This document shows positions 46,105 through 55,342 of a stretch of 64,000 nt of DNA, in pieces. Position 1 is the first letter of the stretch, and every line of letters begins with the position of its first letter. The position numbers were made by a program, and so were the translations under genes. The notes below the pieces were generated by a model that was given only the letters and a program-made list of their open reading frames with translations, was not told the DNA's origin and ran no database searches. The stretch comes from Flavisolibacter ginsenosidimutans (GTDB lineage Bacteria > Bacteroidota > Bacteroidia > Chitinophagales > Chitinophagaceae): assembly GCF_007970805.1 (NCBI RefSeq), contig NZ_CP042433.1, forward strand, positions 2,542,001-2,606,000. Reading direction: 5' to 3'.

Positions 46105-47106
46105 TTATTGATACGTATTCGGATCAAACAAACAGTTGATTGCATTAGAAGCATGCACTCTATTCCCCGAGTAAGTATTACTTATCATTCGGTTATCGGT
46201 AAACACAGAATTGCTTAGGTACTGAACGTAGCCGCTATAGCTATTGTCATGGATAAAATTGTTCTGCACGTATATATTTTTAATAACCGCTGTCGTGGTA
46301 GGCTTGGCGTTCATTTCCACGCCGACTTTGGTGTTGTAGGCGATTAAACAATTTGTAATGTGCACCCGCTGTGCGGTACCCGCATCCGGCTCAATGTCTA
46401 TTCCGTCTTGTGGAGCCGTTCCGTTAGTATGCGTAAAGGTGCATGAATCTACCAAAAGACTATCGCTGGAGCCAATCGTTAATCCCTGCCGCCTGTTATT
46501 ATCACAAACAACGTTTTTGAGCACACAATTATAACTGCTTATGGTTATTCCATCTCCCCAGCAATCAACAATGTGTGTACCTGTAACCGTTATACTTGAA
46601 GAACTGTTAATGCCCATTCCCATTCCCCATTCGCCGGTAGTTCCCAGATGTTGATAGCGGTCACCAACTATCTTTCCTGCAATCACTTTTGCATTGGATA
46701 TGTTGTTCAATTTTATCACGTAGTTACGAACAGTGGCTGTAGGCTTTGTTTTCAGCACACGTGTTGTATCAACCATATCCAACGTTACATTACTCTTCAT
46801 GTTAATTGAAACGTCAGCATCAATGAGATAAGTGCCTGTTGGAACATAAACCGTTCCTCCACCCAGCGCAGCTACAGAATCAATCGCTTTTTGAAATGCC
46901 CATGTATCGTCAGCGGTGCCATTGCCAACTGCGCCTACCGAAACAACATTTAGATAAATTTTTGTCTTGGAAGAATCGGCCGGTGGATTTTGTTTGTCCT
47001 CAATTCCATTTTTACGAGAGCATCCTATCGAAAAAACAATTGACAAGCCTATAAACAGAAGACAAAAAAAGAACCTGACCATGCTAAAAAGTTTAAGAGT
47101 GTTCAT
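46105..47106 (-). CDS. Right-handed beta-helix lipoprotein (pectate-lyase-3-like), copy A
   Basis: A 333-residue lipoprotein (lipobox SIVFSIGCSRK). The N-terminal SVGAVGNGTADDTWAFQKAIDSVAALGGGTVYVPTGTYLI is a Pectate_lyase_3/GH28-type entry to a beta-helix, followed by repeats such as GDRYQHLGTTGEWGMGMGI, CDNNRRQGLTIGSSDSLLVDSC and GIDIEPDAGTAQ. It is a same-length paralogue of the 49365-50366 protein. A lyase or hydrolase role on pectin-like glycans is likely but no catalytic residue set can be assigned. It follows the tandem hydrolase gene by 41 bp. Confidence 0.85.
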   Translation of the reverse strand: MNTLKLFSMVRFFFCLLFIGLSIVFSIGCSRKNGIEDKQNPPADSSKTKIYLNVVSVGAVGNGTADDTWAFQKAIDSVAALGGGTVYVPTGTYLIDADVSINMKSNVTLDMVDTTRVLKTKPTATVRNYVIKLNNISNAKVIAGKIVGDRYQHLGTTGEWGMGMGINSSSSITVTGTHIVDCWGDGITISSYNCVLKNVVCDNNRRQGLTIGSSDSLLVDSCTFTHTNGTAPQDGIDIEPDAGTAQRVHITNCLIAYNTKVGVEMNAKPTTTAVIKNIYVQNNFIHDNSYSGYVQYLSNSVFTDNRMISNTYSGNRVHASNAINCLFDPNTYQ

Positions 47107-47147
47107 TTTATTGCTTAATGAAAGTTGTGAAGCTTCTTATGTTGAAT

Positions 47148-49346
47148 TTAATTTTTGAGCCAAGCTTTCAACTCATCTGCTGATTGCGAAATCGTTCCTT
47201 CACGAACAATCTGCAATTTGTTTGGTGCGGTGCGCTGGTAAGCCGCTTTAATAACCGACAAATCATTTATAATGTCTCCATCGTTACTAGCTTGGCCCCT
47301 GGCATCCGTTACACCAGCAATGAGTAATGATTTTGGCGCCAGGCTAGCAGCAAGATCAGGAAGATCATAGAAACCGATTGAGGCTGCGACAGTGCTGTGT
47401 AAAAATTCAGCATTGTAATCCCTGTCCATCACAATAGCACGATAAGAAGAATAGGGTTGTATCAATGCGATCTTGCTGATGTCCTTATCAAAAGCGGCTG
47501 CGTGCAGCAACACAGGAGACAATTGTTTTTTGGCTAACCCGTAAATCTCTTTTACTCCATCTTTTTTCAATTGATTAGCGATACGAATTACATCGCCAGC
47601 CCGGATACCAACAATGCTTCGGCCTGTAAGAATACCGGCAAACCAAATATTGTACGAAACACTGTCCACATAAGAATCTCCTTTGAATTCTCCTGGTCCC
47701 AATTCACCTAGGCCCACCAAATCTGGCGACACCACCATTACACCATTTTTGACAAACCATTCCATATCGCCGCCTTCCTGAACATCGGCTGCTTTGCCTG
47801 AAGGATTCAGGTAAAGCATGGCTTTTTGTGTAGGCAGTTCAGGCTTTAAAATGATGTAAGGGATCATGTAATTTCCTTCACCTTTCAACAAGTATTTTTG
47901 AATGACGTATCCCTTTCGTTGAATTTGTCCGGCAAACCAGGGAGCCGGCGATTCTTTCGGTTCCTGGTAACCGGAAAGTTGTTTTGCCGATTGCACTATG
48001 CGGGGCAAATAAGAAGGAATGTTTTTTCTCGCAGCTTTCAATTTTTGCATCCGCTTTACCGCATTCTTACTGTTGATGCTAAACGCAGTTTCAGCATTCA
48101 ACGAAGTGGATACCTGTCCTGTTTTTGTTACCTGTAATTCTTCATCACTTGGCAGGGTCACTTGCTCTTCTTTTGGGTTGCCTGGATTGTTCAGCGCTTT
48201 TTGAAAGAACACATAGGAAGCTTCGCGATTTTTTAAAGTAGTGGCATGTGGCGCATCATCGGTAACCATCGAAAAGTTTTCGGGCTTGCCGTAAGCTTTG
48301 TAAACGTTTGCTACTTCAGCATATGTTTCAAGGGCGCCCTGAATGGGAAACATGTCCTGCGAAGTAGTCACTACCAACATAGGCTTTGGTGCTCTTACTT
48401 CCAAAAGATCTCCCATGTCTAGGCCTCTGTCCATGCCGTAGAAAAAGTTTTGTTCAGCATCCTGTGGGCCCATTGCCTGAAAGAGGCGCTTCATGTTTGT
48501 AATGTAATTTTCCGGCGCCGCTGCTTTAATGCGATCATCAAAAGCAGCGATGTAGGCGCTTTGCGTACCGCCACCCGAACGTCCGGTAATGCCGATTCTA
48601 CCGCCGTCAACTTCTTTTCTTGTCAGCAAATAATCAACCGCACGAATGCCGTCCCAAATAAAATAGTTAGCCAGCGTATTGCCTGTAATGAAAAGCTGTG
48701 CACCGGGATATGAATGTTCATAAGAAGGCCATTTGAATCTTGACTTGTTTGTTTTTGAATTGTAATACTGCAAGCGTTCCCCCTGTCCCATTGGATCAAA
48801 AGCAAAAACAATGAATCCTTTTTTTACAAAATTTAAAATCTCGTTCAGATAGCCTTTGGGACGGTAACCGTTATCGGAATGTCCGCTGCAATAAACAATG
48901 GCCGGTGCTTTTTTTGCGCCTTTTGGAATAAACAGCGTTGACGTTACATAATAGCCCGGCTGCGATTCGTAAATAATATTCTCCAAACGATAAAAATCCT
49001 TTTCATAGGTTTTTACAATGGTTGCATTCAATGGCTTTTTTTCAGGGAAAGAGCCAATCACTTCGTGCAAGGTTTTTTTCAACCACTGCTGCCTTTGTTG
49101 CCATTCTGCAAGCGTATGAATGCCGGCAACCTTTTGTGAACGCTTGTCTAAATCAGCATAAGCTCGGTCTGCAAGGTGATGATACAAAGCGTTCGGCGCA
49201 TCGCTGAACTCGGGCCAGTTTTGCGTGCCCCGGATACCGTCAAACTCCTTTTGAGCTTTTATAGTTAAACTGGCGAACAAGACTGCGAAAAGAAAAAATA
49301 TCCGCCCGTTTGTTTTCACGGCTGCGTTCGCATATTGAATTTTCAT
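47148..49346 (-). CDS. Tandem alpha/beta hydrolase, second half lacking nucleophile
   Basis: A 732-residue exported protein (signal peptide about 1-31). The first hydrolase domain has IVYCSGHSDNGYRPKG, FDPMGQGERLQYYN, the nucleophile elbow ITGRSGGGTQSAY, and a catalytic-type His in DDAPHAT. A second alpha/beta hydrolase-like unit (~500-732) contains VVSPDLVGLGELGPGEF but the elbow position reads IYGLAKKQLS, without Ser. It is a paralogue of the 33680-36241 protein in PUL 2. It probably removes ester groups (acetyl, methyl or 4-O-methyl-glucuronoyl) from pectin or xylan. It lies 18 bp after beta-helix copy B. Confidence 0.85.
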   Translation of the reverse strand: MKIQYANAAVKTNGRIFFLFAVLFASLTIKAQKEFDGIRGTQNWPEFSDAPNALYHHLADRAYADLDKRSQKVAGIHTLAEWQQRQQWLKKTLHEVIGSFPEKKPLNATIVKTYEKDFYRLENIIYESQPGYYVTSTLFIPKGAKKAPAIVYCSGHSDNGYRPKGYLNEILNFVKKGFIVFAFDPMGQGERLQYYNSKTNKSRFKWPSYEHSYPGAQLFITGNTLANYFIWDGIRAVDYLLTRKEVDGGRIGITGRSGGGTQSAYIAAFDDRIKAAAPENYITNMKRLFQAMGPQDAEQNFFYGMDRGLDMGDLLEVRAPKPMLVVTTSQDMFPIQGALETYAEVANVYKAYGKPENFSMVTDDAPHATTLKNREASYVFFQKALNNPGNPKEEQVTLPSDEELQVTKTGQVSTSLNAETAFSINSKNAVKRMQKLKAARKNIPSYLPRIVQSAKQLSGYQEPKESPAPWFAGQIQRKGYVIQKYLLKGEGNYMIPYIILKPELPTQKAMLYLNPSGKAADVQEGGDMEWFVKNGVMVVSPDLVGLGELGPGEFKGDSYVDSVSYNIWFAGILTGRSIVGIRAGDVIRIANQLKKDGVKEIYGLAKKQLSPVLLHAAAFDKDISKIALIQPYSSYRAIVMDRDYNAEFLHSTVAASIGFYDLPDLAASLAPKSLLIAGVTDARGQASNDGDIINDLSVIKAAYQRTAPNKLQIVREGTISQSADELKAWLKN

Positions 49347-49364
49347 GGAAGCACTGTTTAAGTT

Positions 49365-50366
49365 TTACTCGGACGCATTTGGCGTAAGCGTACAATTGAC
49401 GAGGCTAACTGCTTTAATGAGTGGCATGTATTTGTTTTGAACAATCCGGTTGTGATTGAATTCGACGTTTTTTGCTCTGATGAGATAGCCGCCGTAAGCG
49501 TTGTGGTGAATAAAATTGTTTTTGGCCACCACGTTTTGCACCACGCTGGAGCGGTTAACGTAAATCTCGATGCCGTTGCCTTTGTTATAAGCCAAAAGGC
49601 TGTTTTGGATGGTGATGTTTTGCGCCGTGTCTTTGTCGGGTTCAATGTCAATGCCGGCCATGGGCTTCGTGCCGTTGGTATTTGTGAGAATGCAGGAATC
49701 AATCAACATACCGTTTGCTTTGCCAACGGTGATGGCCTGCCGCCGGTTGTTGTCGCTGGTTACGTTTTTTACCGTTACGTTGATGGATGGACCCGGTGCG
49801 TAAAACGGTGCGCCACCTTTGGCGCCAATCACAATGCCGTCGCCCCAGCAGTTGTAAATTTTCGTCCCGTTAATGGTAACGTTTTTACTTGCGTACACGG
49901 CGATGCCCATGCCCCACTCGCCTGTCGTGTCCAAATGTTCTTTGCGGTCTCCAATGATTTTACCGCCGGTGATGTTCACGTCCGTTGCGTTCAACACCAT
50001 CAAAACATAAAAGCGTTGGCTTTTGGTTGGCTTTGCAAGTAGCTCCGCCGTTGAATCGGCAAAGCGAAGCGTTACGTGGCTTTTCAGTTTCACCGACACA
50101 TTGCCGTCAATCAAGTATCGTCCGCCGGGTACGAAAACAATTCCCCCACCCAAAGCGGCAATGGAATCAATTGCGTTTTGGAAAGACTGAGTATCATCCC
50201 TAGTACCGTCACCTTTCGCGCCAACGCTTCTTACATCCAAAACAATTTCGTTTGGTTTTTTTGACGAAAGTTTCTTTGAAGAAACGCAGGAGACCGAGAA
50301 CAGTGAACCAAGGATTAAAACCGTAAAGGCGATGCTGTGCAAATACTTTAATTTTCTTCGATTCAT
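49365..50366 (-). CDS. Right-handed beta-helix lipoprotein (pectate-lyase-3-like), copy B
   Basis: A 333-residue lipoprotein (lipobox SLFSVSCVSSKK), the same length as copy A at 46105-47106. Shared landmarks include SVGAKGDGTRDDTQSFQNAIDSIAALGGGIVFVPGG, GDRKEHLDTTGEWGMGIAV, NCWGDGIVIG, SDNNRRQAITVGKANGMLIDSC and AGIDIEPDKDTAQN. The duplication flanks the tandem hydrolase gene. It probably acts on, or binds, the PUL 3 substrate at the membrane; no active site can be confirmed. Confidence 0.85.
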   Translation of the reverse strand: MNRRKLKYLHSIAFTVLILGSLFSVSCVSSKKLSSKKPNEIVLDVRSVGAKGDGTRDDTQSFQNAIDSIAALGGGIVFVPGGRYLIDGNVSVKLKSHVTLRFADSTAELLAKPTKSQRFYVLMVLNATDVNITGGKIIGDRKEHLDTTGEWGMGIAVYASKNVTINGTKIYNCWGDGIVIGAKGGAPFYAPGPSINVTVKNVTSDNNRRQAITVGKANGMLIDSCILTNTNGTKPMAGIDIEPDKDTAQNITIQNSLLAYNKGNGIEIYVNRSSVVQNVVAKNNFIHHNAYGGYLIRAKNVEFNHNRIVQNKYMPLIKAVSLVNCTLTPNASE

Positions 50367-50584
50367 CTTTATCTGTTGCTAATATTATCGTTTGATTTCT
50401 GCATTTTGAAATGAAGCCTTTTCTATTTTGTTCTTTAATAAAAACAAGAGACGTAGCGATACAGCAATTGCAATCCGAATAGCTCCGCGCCGTTGCTTCG
50501 CCGTAATTCAAGCGGTGCGCCTTTGATGATACATTACAGTAATTGTTTATTTCAACGCATTGCTTAAAATCAGCTCTAAAATTG

Positions 50585-50626
50585 TAACATACGGTACGGG
50601 TTACGACTAGCCCGTACCGTATGTTA
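50585..50626 (-). terminator. Strong hairpin after the HYR/DUF4838 gene
   Basis: A perfect 16-bp stem with 10-nt loop (left arm 50585-50600, right arm 50611-50626, arms reading AACATACGGTACGGG and its complement). It starts 18 bp after the stop codon at 50644. The T-tract after it is poor (ACAATTTTAG), so it may be a terminator or a transcript-end stabiliser. Confidence 0.6.
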
Positions 50627-50643
50627 TTTGTTGTGCCGTCAAA

Positions 50644-53600
50644 TTACTCGTTTGCCGATGAGGCCGCACCTCCGGTTTTTATCATGCGCAAACTCACCTT
50701 CTCGTTCCCCTGCACAACTTCGGCAATGAACACGCCGGAGCGGTAATGCTCGCCCAATTGAATTGTGGTGTTCGGAGCCAAGTGCGTTCTCTTCTCAATC
50801 ACTCTGCCGGCAATGTCCACAACCGTAACGTTTACTGCCTCGTAAGAAGAGCTTTGCATTTTCAGTGTGAAATGATTAGACGTTGGGTTCGGCGCCAGTT
50901 TCACGGAGAGTTTTTTTACATCCGTAGTACCGTCTGCGACAACGCCTTTCGATTCCGCAAACTTGGACGTTTGCGTGGTATAAACAGGAGGCAAACAATT
51001 AGCGGTACACTTACCCAGAAAGTCTCCGTGCGCCAAATGTTCTGCAACAGCAGATTCGTCTACACAAATTTGCACACAAGGATTTATGGGGTTTCCGGTT
51101 TTGTGACAGATTTCCACTTTTGCGTTGTTTCCCGCAAAGCACCGTACATCCGTTGCGTGTACGGTTGTAGAACATACAACGGTGCAACCGTTTGCATCAG
51201 CAACCGTAGCCGTAAAAATTGCATCGGCCATCAAAGCTGCGTTAACCGAATAAAAGCCATCAACCGGAATGCTGTTCGCGACCGAGACCGGTGCGTCAAC
51301 GTTTGAGCCGGTTCCCGGACAGAAAGTATTCGTGTTGCTGGTCGTTTCAGTGCCGGCAGTCCAGGTTTCATTTCCTGTACTGGAAATAACGTTGCAACGC
51401 AATGGACGATTCATCGCGATTTCTATTTTGTACGGCGCCACGCCACCCACAGGCATCACCTTTACCGTTGCTGTTTGATCGCCCGACATTCCAAAGTACA
51501 AGGTTGCGTTGTTTGCCGCGCAAGAGACGGTTAACGCTGGAGCCCTGCTAACCATAAACGAGCAATTGCTGGTATTGCCCGAAGCATCCCTCGCCGAATA
51601 GCTGATTTTTGTAGAAGACCCATTGGCAAATGTGGAACCGGCTGCCGGTCCGCCGGTTTGTGTTATCACCGCACCCGGACAATTGTCTGTTGCGGTTGGC
51701 ACTGCCCACGTTGCCGTGCTTTCGCAAGCGGACAATTGAATGTCCGAAGGACAGGTTATCACCGGAGCTTCTACGTCATTTACAGTGACATCGAAGCTGG
51801 ACGTAATTGTATTGCCGTGAATGTCGGTAGCAGTATAAATTACCGTTGTTGTGCCGATGGGAAACGTTTCGCCGGAGGCATGATCACCGGAAAAACTTTG
51901 AATGCCGCAATTATCATTTGCCGTTGGCTGCTCCCAGCTTAGCACTGCTCCGCAAACATCCTTATCGTTCACCAGAACGGTATCGGACGGAAGTCCGTTA
52001 ATAACCGGTGCCTCATTATCAGTTACCGTTATTGTTTGCGTGGCATTGTCGCGATAGCCATGAACATCTGTTGCCGTCCACGTTACCGTTGTCGTGCCAA
52101 CCGGATACGTTGTCGACGGATGATCGTTGGTAATGCTTGCCGCCTCAAAACCATTGCCGATAGCCGGACTGTCTAAAGTTATTGTTGCCGAACAAGTGCC
52201 TTCGTCGTTGTTTACAGATACAGCCGAAGTTGTAATGTTTGGACTAAAAGCAACCTGCTCCGCTCTTAAGTTTTCTACAAGGCTCACAACGTTTGCCATG
52301 TAATTGTTGCCAAACATTTCATATCCGCCGCTGTATCCCATGGCGGAGGAAGTCACCACCAAAAGCCCCTTGCCAATGCGCTTGCTAAATAAAAATGGCT
52401 GGTCTGTACCGTCTATCATCCGCATCTTGGCCCTTATTTGCCAGCCATCGGAAAGCACACTGTAAGCTGACACCGGTGCAAAGCTTTTTTTGAGCGGAGC
52501 GGTGATGTTGTTTGGATAGGTTTGCCACAAGCCCGGAAGCAGATAAGTGCTTGTGCGCGGATTGCCCGACTGCTGGCTGTTACCGCTCCAACGGATAGCG
52601 GGCACGCCAGGGAACCATGTTTCTACTGGCATGCTTCTCGTTGCGGCAATAATCACCACCCTGCCCTTCTCAAGAAAGTTCTTTATTTCGTTCTGATAAA
52701 AATTTGTGCTCAAAAATGTTGACGTGCTGGTGTACTTAATCAAAAGCACGGCTGCGTCATCGTTTAGTTTCTCCCGAAGCTGTGTCTCTCCGGTTACGCC
52801 GGCGGCCACCGACCAGTCTCTTTGCTGAAATTCCACAGAAACGGGTGCACTGGTACTTATGGCGTTGTCATAAAGGATGATCTTCTTGTCAATGGGCTGT
52901 ACAATTTGTGAAACAAGCGTGGCCAAACCGAAGCTTGCCGGATTGAAATAGGAAGCATCGGGCCAACCTGAATTTTCTGCCCGTCCTGCCCTCGACCGTT
53001 TTACCGCCATTTTAAACTGGCTGCTGTCGCTGGCTGTTATTCCCAAACTGGCAAAAGGTATTTTGACGTTGATGGTCCAGTCGGTGCTGCTAACGGAAGT
53101 CGTTGCCGTCCACGCGGGGTTCCAAGACACATCGAAGTCCGTTCCTCCAAAGTTGGATATGGCATCGTACTTTACCGCCTTTGAATTAACGGCGAAGTGC
53201 ATGTACGAGGGACTGTTGGGATTTGGCTGCATGAACAGTTCTACGCAATCGTCAGCCCTTACGTTTCCATCTTGCGTAAGCGCCAGCGTTTTGCGTTGCG
53301 AGATGTTGTTATCCTGGCAAACAATGCGCAGAACCAGATCGGTAGATGTCCAGGCCATTGAAACAACGGTCTGTTCGTCGGCGGTCTTTCCCAATTTTTC
53401 TTCAAACGGCGGAAGCTTTTGAGCCGTTTGCCAGGTATTTTCATCCACCTGCGCTGTTTTTACAATGGCTGTTTTAAAGCGGTCCGCCCTTCCTTTTTTA
53501 AAATTGTACACCGCTTGCCAGTTGGCCAGCATTTTACTTTCAAGATCAATTTGAGCCGCAATTTTCGCTTGAGCAGTCGTGTCGGTTATGTCGGCCAGCT

Positions 53601-55242
53601 TTGTGCGTGCCTGCGAAAAATAACCGTTCAGCCGCTCAAAGGATTCTGGCGAAAGGAAATTGTCCACTTCGGCCGCGGGTGAATTATTATACTTGGTGAT
53701 ATTGCCAGGTGCATTTCGCCAAAGTTGCTCAATGTCCCAGTAATAGGCAGCCATGGCCGCACTGGCCGGACCATAAACGGTAGCGCACCAATCTTTCACA
53801 ATGCTGTCGGCCGGTATATTGCTCCACATGGATTTAGCGGCGGCATACAAATTCATGCGGTTGCAGTTCCAGTAGGTTTCTTCAGGTGCGGCCGTTTTCG
53901 GATAACCGTAAGGAGGAAGTTCCGATGAATAGCCGCCCGTTATTCCTTTGTTGAGGATCCAGGACATCTGATCGGTTTCCCACGATACCAACGGAACGTA
54001 CATCGGGTCCTTGAACATGATGTATTCGTATCCTCTTATTCCCATCTTCACACCTTTGCTCAACCAGCCGTCTATTTCATTCATTGTATTTTGGTTGCCG
54101 CTGTAGCCACTGGACAAAAGATAACGGTAGCTCCCGTCGTACTGCGTGTATCCCACGCTTTCAAAACGGCTGGCCACCGTTGTTGGGACCGGCCGGTAAC
54201 CCTGATAGGCAAAAGTCCAGTATCTTCTTCCGGGGTGTGTCTGGTCAATCTTTTCCATTACGATCTGAGAAAACTTTTGCCAGCGTGTACTCACATCAGG
54301 AGCAAGCGCCCTGCAGAGCGAATCCTGGCAGTAAGTCTGGTTATCTGCCGGATAAAAATGAACGATGTCAATGTACGGCGTTTGATCCCACCATTTGGCT
54401 ATCATGTTGGCCACTTCATTTTGCACACCCGCATTGCCCCAGCATAGTTGGGCAGTGGCGGCGGAAGTGTACGCACGGGAACCGTTGTATTGAGCCACGT
54501 ATTCGGGATGAGCGTTTAGCGTAGATGCAGGCAGAACAACGTTATGACCCGCAATTCGCGTTTGAAAGCCTTTTTTCAAACGCTCCACAATCATCGGCGA
54601 AGTGGGACTTGAACTGGCTGGAATAGCGACAATGTTCATCTTGTTGCGAGCTTCCCAGGCATCTGTTTCCGGAGTACTGTTGGTTACATCGGTAACCGAT
54701 AAGGAACGCATGGTGATGCGGGGAGTTTCAAAAATGCTTAACTCTCCAACGCTTACAACATCCCGCTTGGGAATAAATTCACCGGTGCTGCCTGGCCATA
54801 GCCACCGTGCGCCCAACACGTCTTCCAAAAACGTGTAAACAGCGTACAAGGCAGCACGTGGAGTTTGACCCGCCAGATAAACAGTGTTTCCATCGCGCAG
54901 CACGGCGGTTTGCTCGTCGTTCGCACCGGTTAATTTGAGCTTGTCGCGCATACCCGCTATTTCGGCATTTGTCGCCGGCGTGCCAATTACAATTCTGACG
55001 CCTGATATCGCTGTACGGTCATCGGCAATATTCAAGTTACTGCCCGACATCAATCCCAAGGTGCGTTGCACTTCCTCTGAGGCATATCTCTCTACCGCAG
55101 TTGCATTATATCCGACTATAATCGTTGCTTGCGAAGTAGCAGAGGCTAGAATCAGATCATCGGCTTTGCAAAAGATTTGTAGGCAGAGAAAGAATAAGGA
55201 GCTAAGGATCACTCTCTTTAGTACAGGTTTTATTTTTCTCAT
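50644..55242 (-). CDS. DUF4838/CBM9-like multidomain protein with HYR repeats and T9SS sorting domain
   Basis: A 1532-residue secreted protein. The order is a signal peptide (1-27); an alpha-glucuronidase-N-like beta domain (~28-165, ending RAALYAVYTFLEDVLGARWLWPG); a DUF4838 barrel-like region (~170-560, with DIVHFYPADNQTYCQDS and RGYEYIMFKDP); a CBM9-like domain (~598-785); a GATase-like domain (~785-995, with GKGLLVVTSSAMGYSGG); three HYR/Ig-like repeats (~999-1235); a Cys-rich segment with ICHKTGNP (~1379-1412); and a type-A T9SS C-terminal signal (~1443-1532, VKLAPNPTSNHF). It is exported by the type IX system to the cell surface or medium. Its activity is unknown; a surface enzyme on uronic-acid-containing glycan is plausible. 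Confidence 0.88.
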   Translation of the reverse strand: MRKIKPVLKRVILSSLFFLCLQIFCKADDLILASATSQATIIVGYNATAVERYASEEVQRTLGLMSGSNLNIADDRTAISGVRIVIGTPATNAEIAGMRDKLKLTGANDEQTAVLRDGNTVYLAGQTPRAALYAVYTFLEDVLGARWLWPGSTGEFIPKRDVVSVGELSIFETPRITMRSLSVTDVTNSTPETDAWEARNKMNIVAIPASSSPTSPMIVERLKKGFQTRIAGHNVVLPASTLNAHPEYVAQYNGSRAYTSAATAQLCWGNAGVQNEVANMIAKWWDQTPYIDIVHFYPADNQTYCQDSLCRALAPDVSTRWQKFSQIVMEKIDQTHPGRRYWTFAYQGYRPVPTTVASRFESVGYTQYDGSYRYLLSSGYSGNQNTMNEIDGWLSKGVKMGIRGYEYIMFKDPMYVPLVSWETDQMSWILNKGITGGYSSELPPYGYPKTAAPEETYWNCNRMNLYAAAKSMWSNIPADSIVKDWCATVYGPASAAMAAYYWDIEQLWRNAPGNITKYNNSPAAEVDNFLSPESFERLNGYFSQARTKLADITDTTAQAKIAAQIDLESKMLANWQAVYNFKKGRADRFKTAIVKTAQVDENTWQTAQKLPPFEEKLGKTADEQTVVSMAWTSTDLVLRIVCQDNNISQRKTLALTQDGNVRADDCVELFMQPNPNSPSYMHFAVNSKAVKYDAISNFGGTDFDVSWNPAWTATTSVSSTDWTINVKIPFASLGITASDSSQFKMAVKRSRAGRAENSGWPDASYFNPASFGLATLVSQIVQPIDKKIILYDNAISTSAPVSVEFQQRDWSVAAGVTGETQLREKLNDDAAVLLIKYTSTSTFLSTNFYQNEIKNFLEKGRVVIIAATRSMPVETWFPGVPAIRWSGNSQQSGNPRTSTYLLPGLWQTYPNNITAPLKKSFAPVSAYSVLSDGWQIRAKMRMIDGTDQPFLFSKRIGKGLLVVTSSAMGYSGGYEMFGNNYMANVVSLVENLRAEQVAFSPNITTSAVSVNNDEGTCSATITLDSPAIGNGFEAASITNDHPSTTYPVGTTTVTWTATDVHGYRDNATQTITVTDNEAPVINGLPSDTVLVNDKDVCGAVLSWEQPTANDNCGIQSFSGDHASGETFPIGTTTVIYTATDIHGNTITSSFDVTVNDVEAPVITCPSDIQLSACESTATWAVPTATDNCPGAVITQTGGPAAGSTFANGSSTKISYSARDASGNTSNCSFMVSRAPALTVSCAANNATLYFGMSGDQTATVKVMPVGGVAPYKIEIAMNRPLRCNVISSTGNETWTAGTETTSNTNTFCPGTGSNVDAPVSVANSIPVDGFYSVNAALMADAIFTATVADANGCTVVCSTTVHATDVRCFAGNNAKVEICHKTGNPINPCVQICVDESAVAEHLAHGDFLGKCTANCLPPVYTTQTSKFAESKGVVADGTTDVKKLSVKLAPNPTSNHFTLKMQSSSYEAVNVTVVDIAGRVIEKRTHLAPNTTIQLGEHYRSGVFIAEVVQGNEKVSLRMIKTGGAASSANE

Positions 55243-55304
55243 ATTAATAATTGTTCGGGATTTAATTATTTTTTTACTTAATAGAGTATGAATTTATCAG
55301 TACG

Positions 55305-55332
55305 AAAAAGCGCCGAAACTGCGTTCCGGTGC
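55305..55332 (-). terminator. Rho-independent terminator between the two DUF4838 genes
   Basis: On the minus strand, GCACCGGAAC, loop GCA, GTTTCGGCGC form a 10-bp stem with one mismatch and one G-U, followed by TTTTT. It starts 11 bp after the stop codon of the 55343-58663 gene. Confidence 0.65.
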
Positions 55333-55342
55333 CTCGGAGTTA

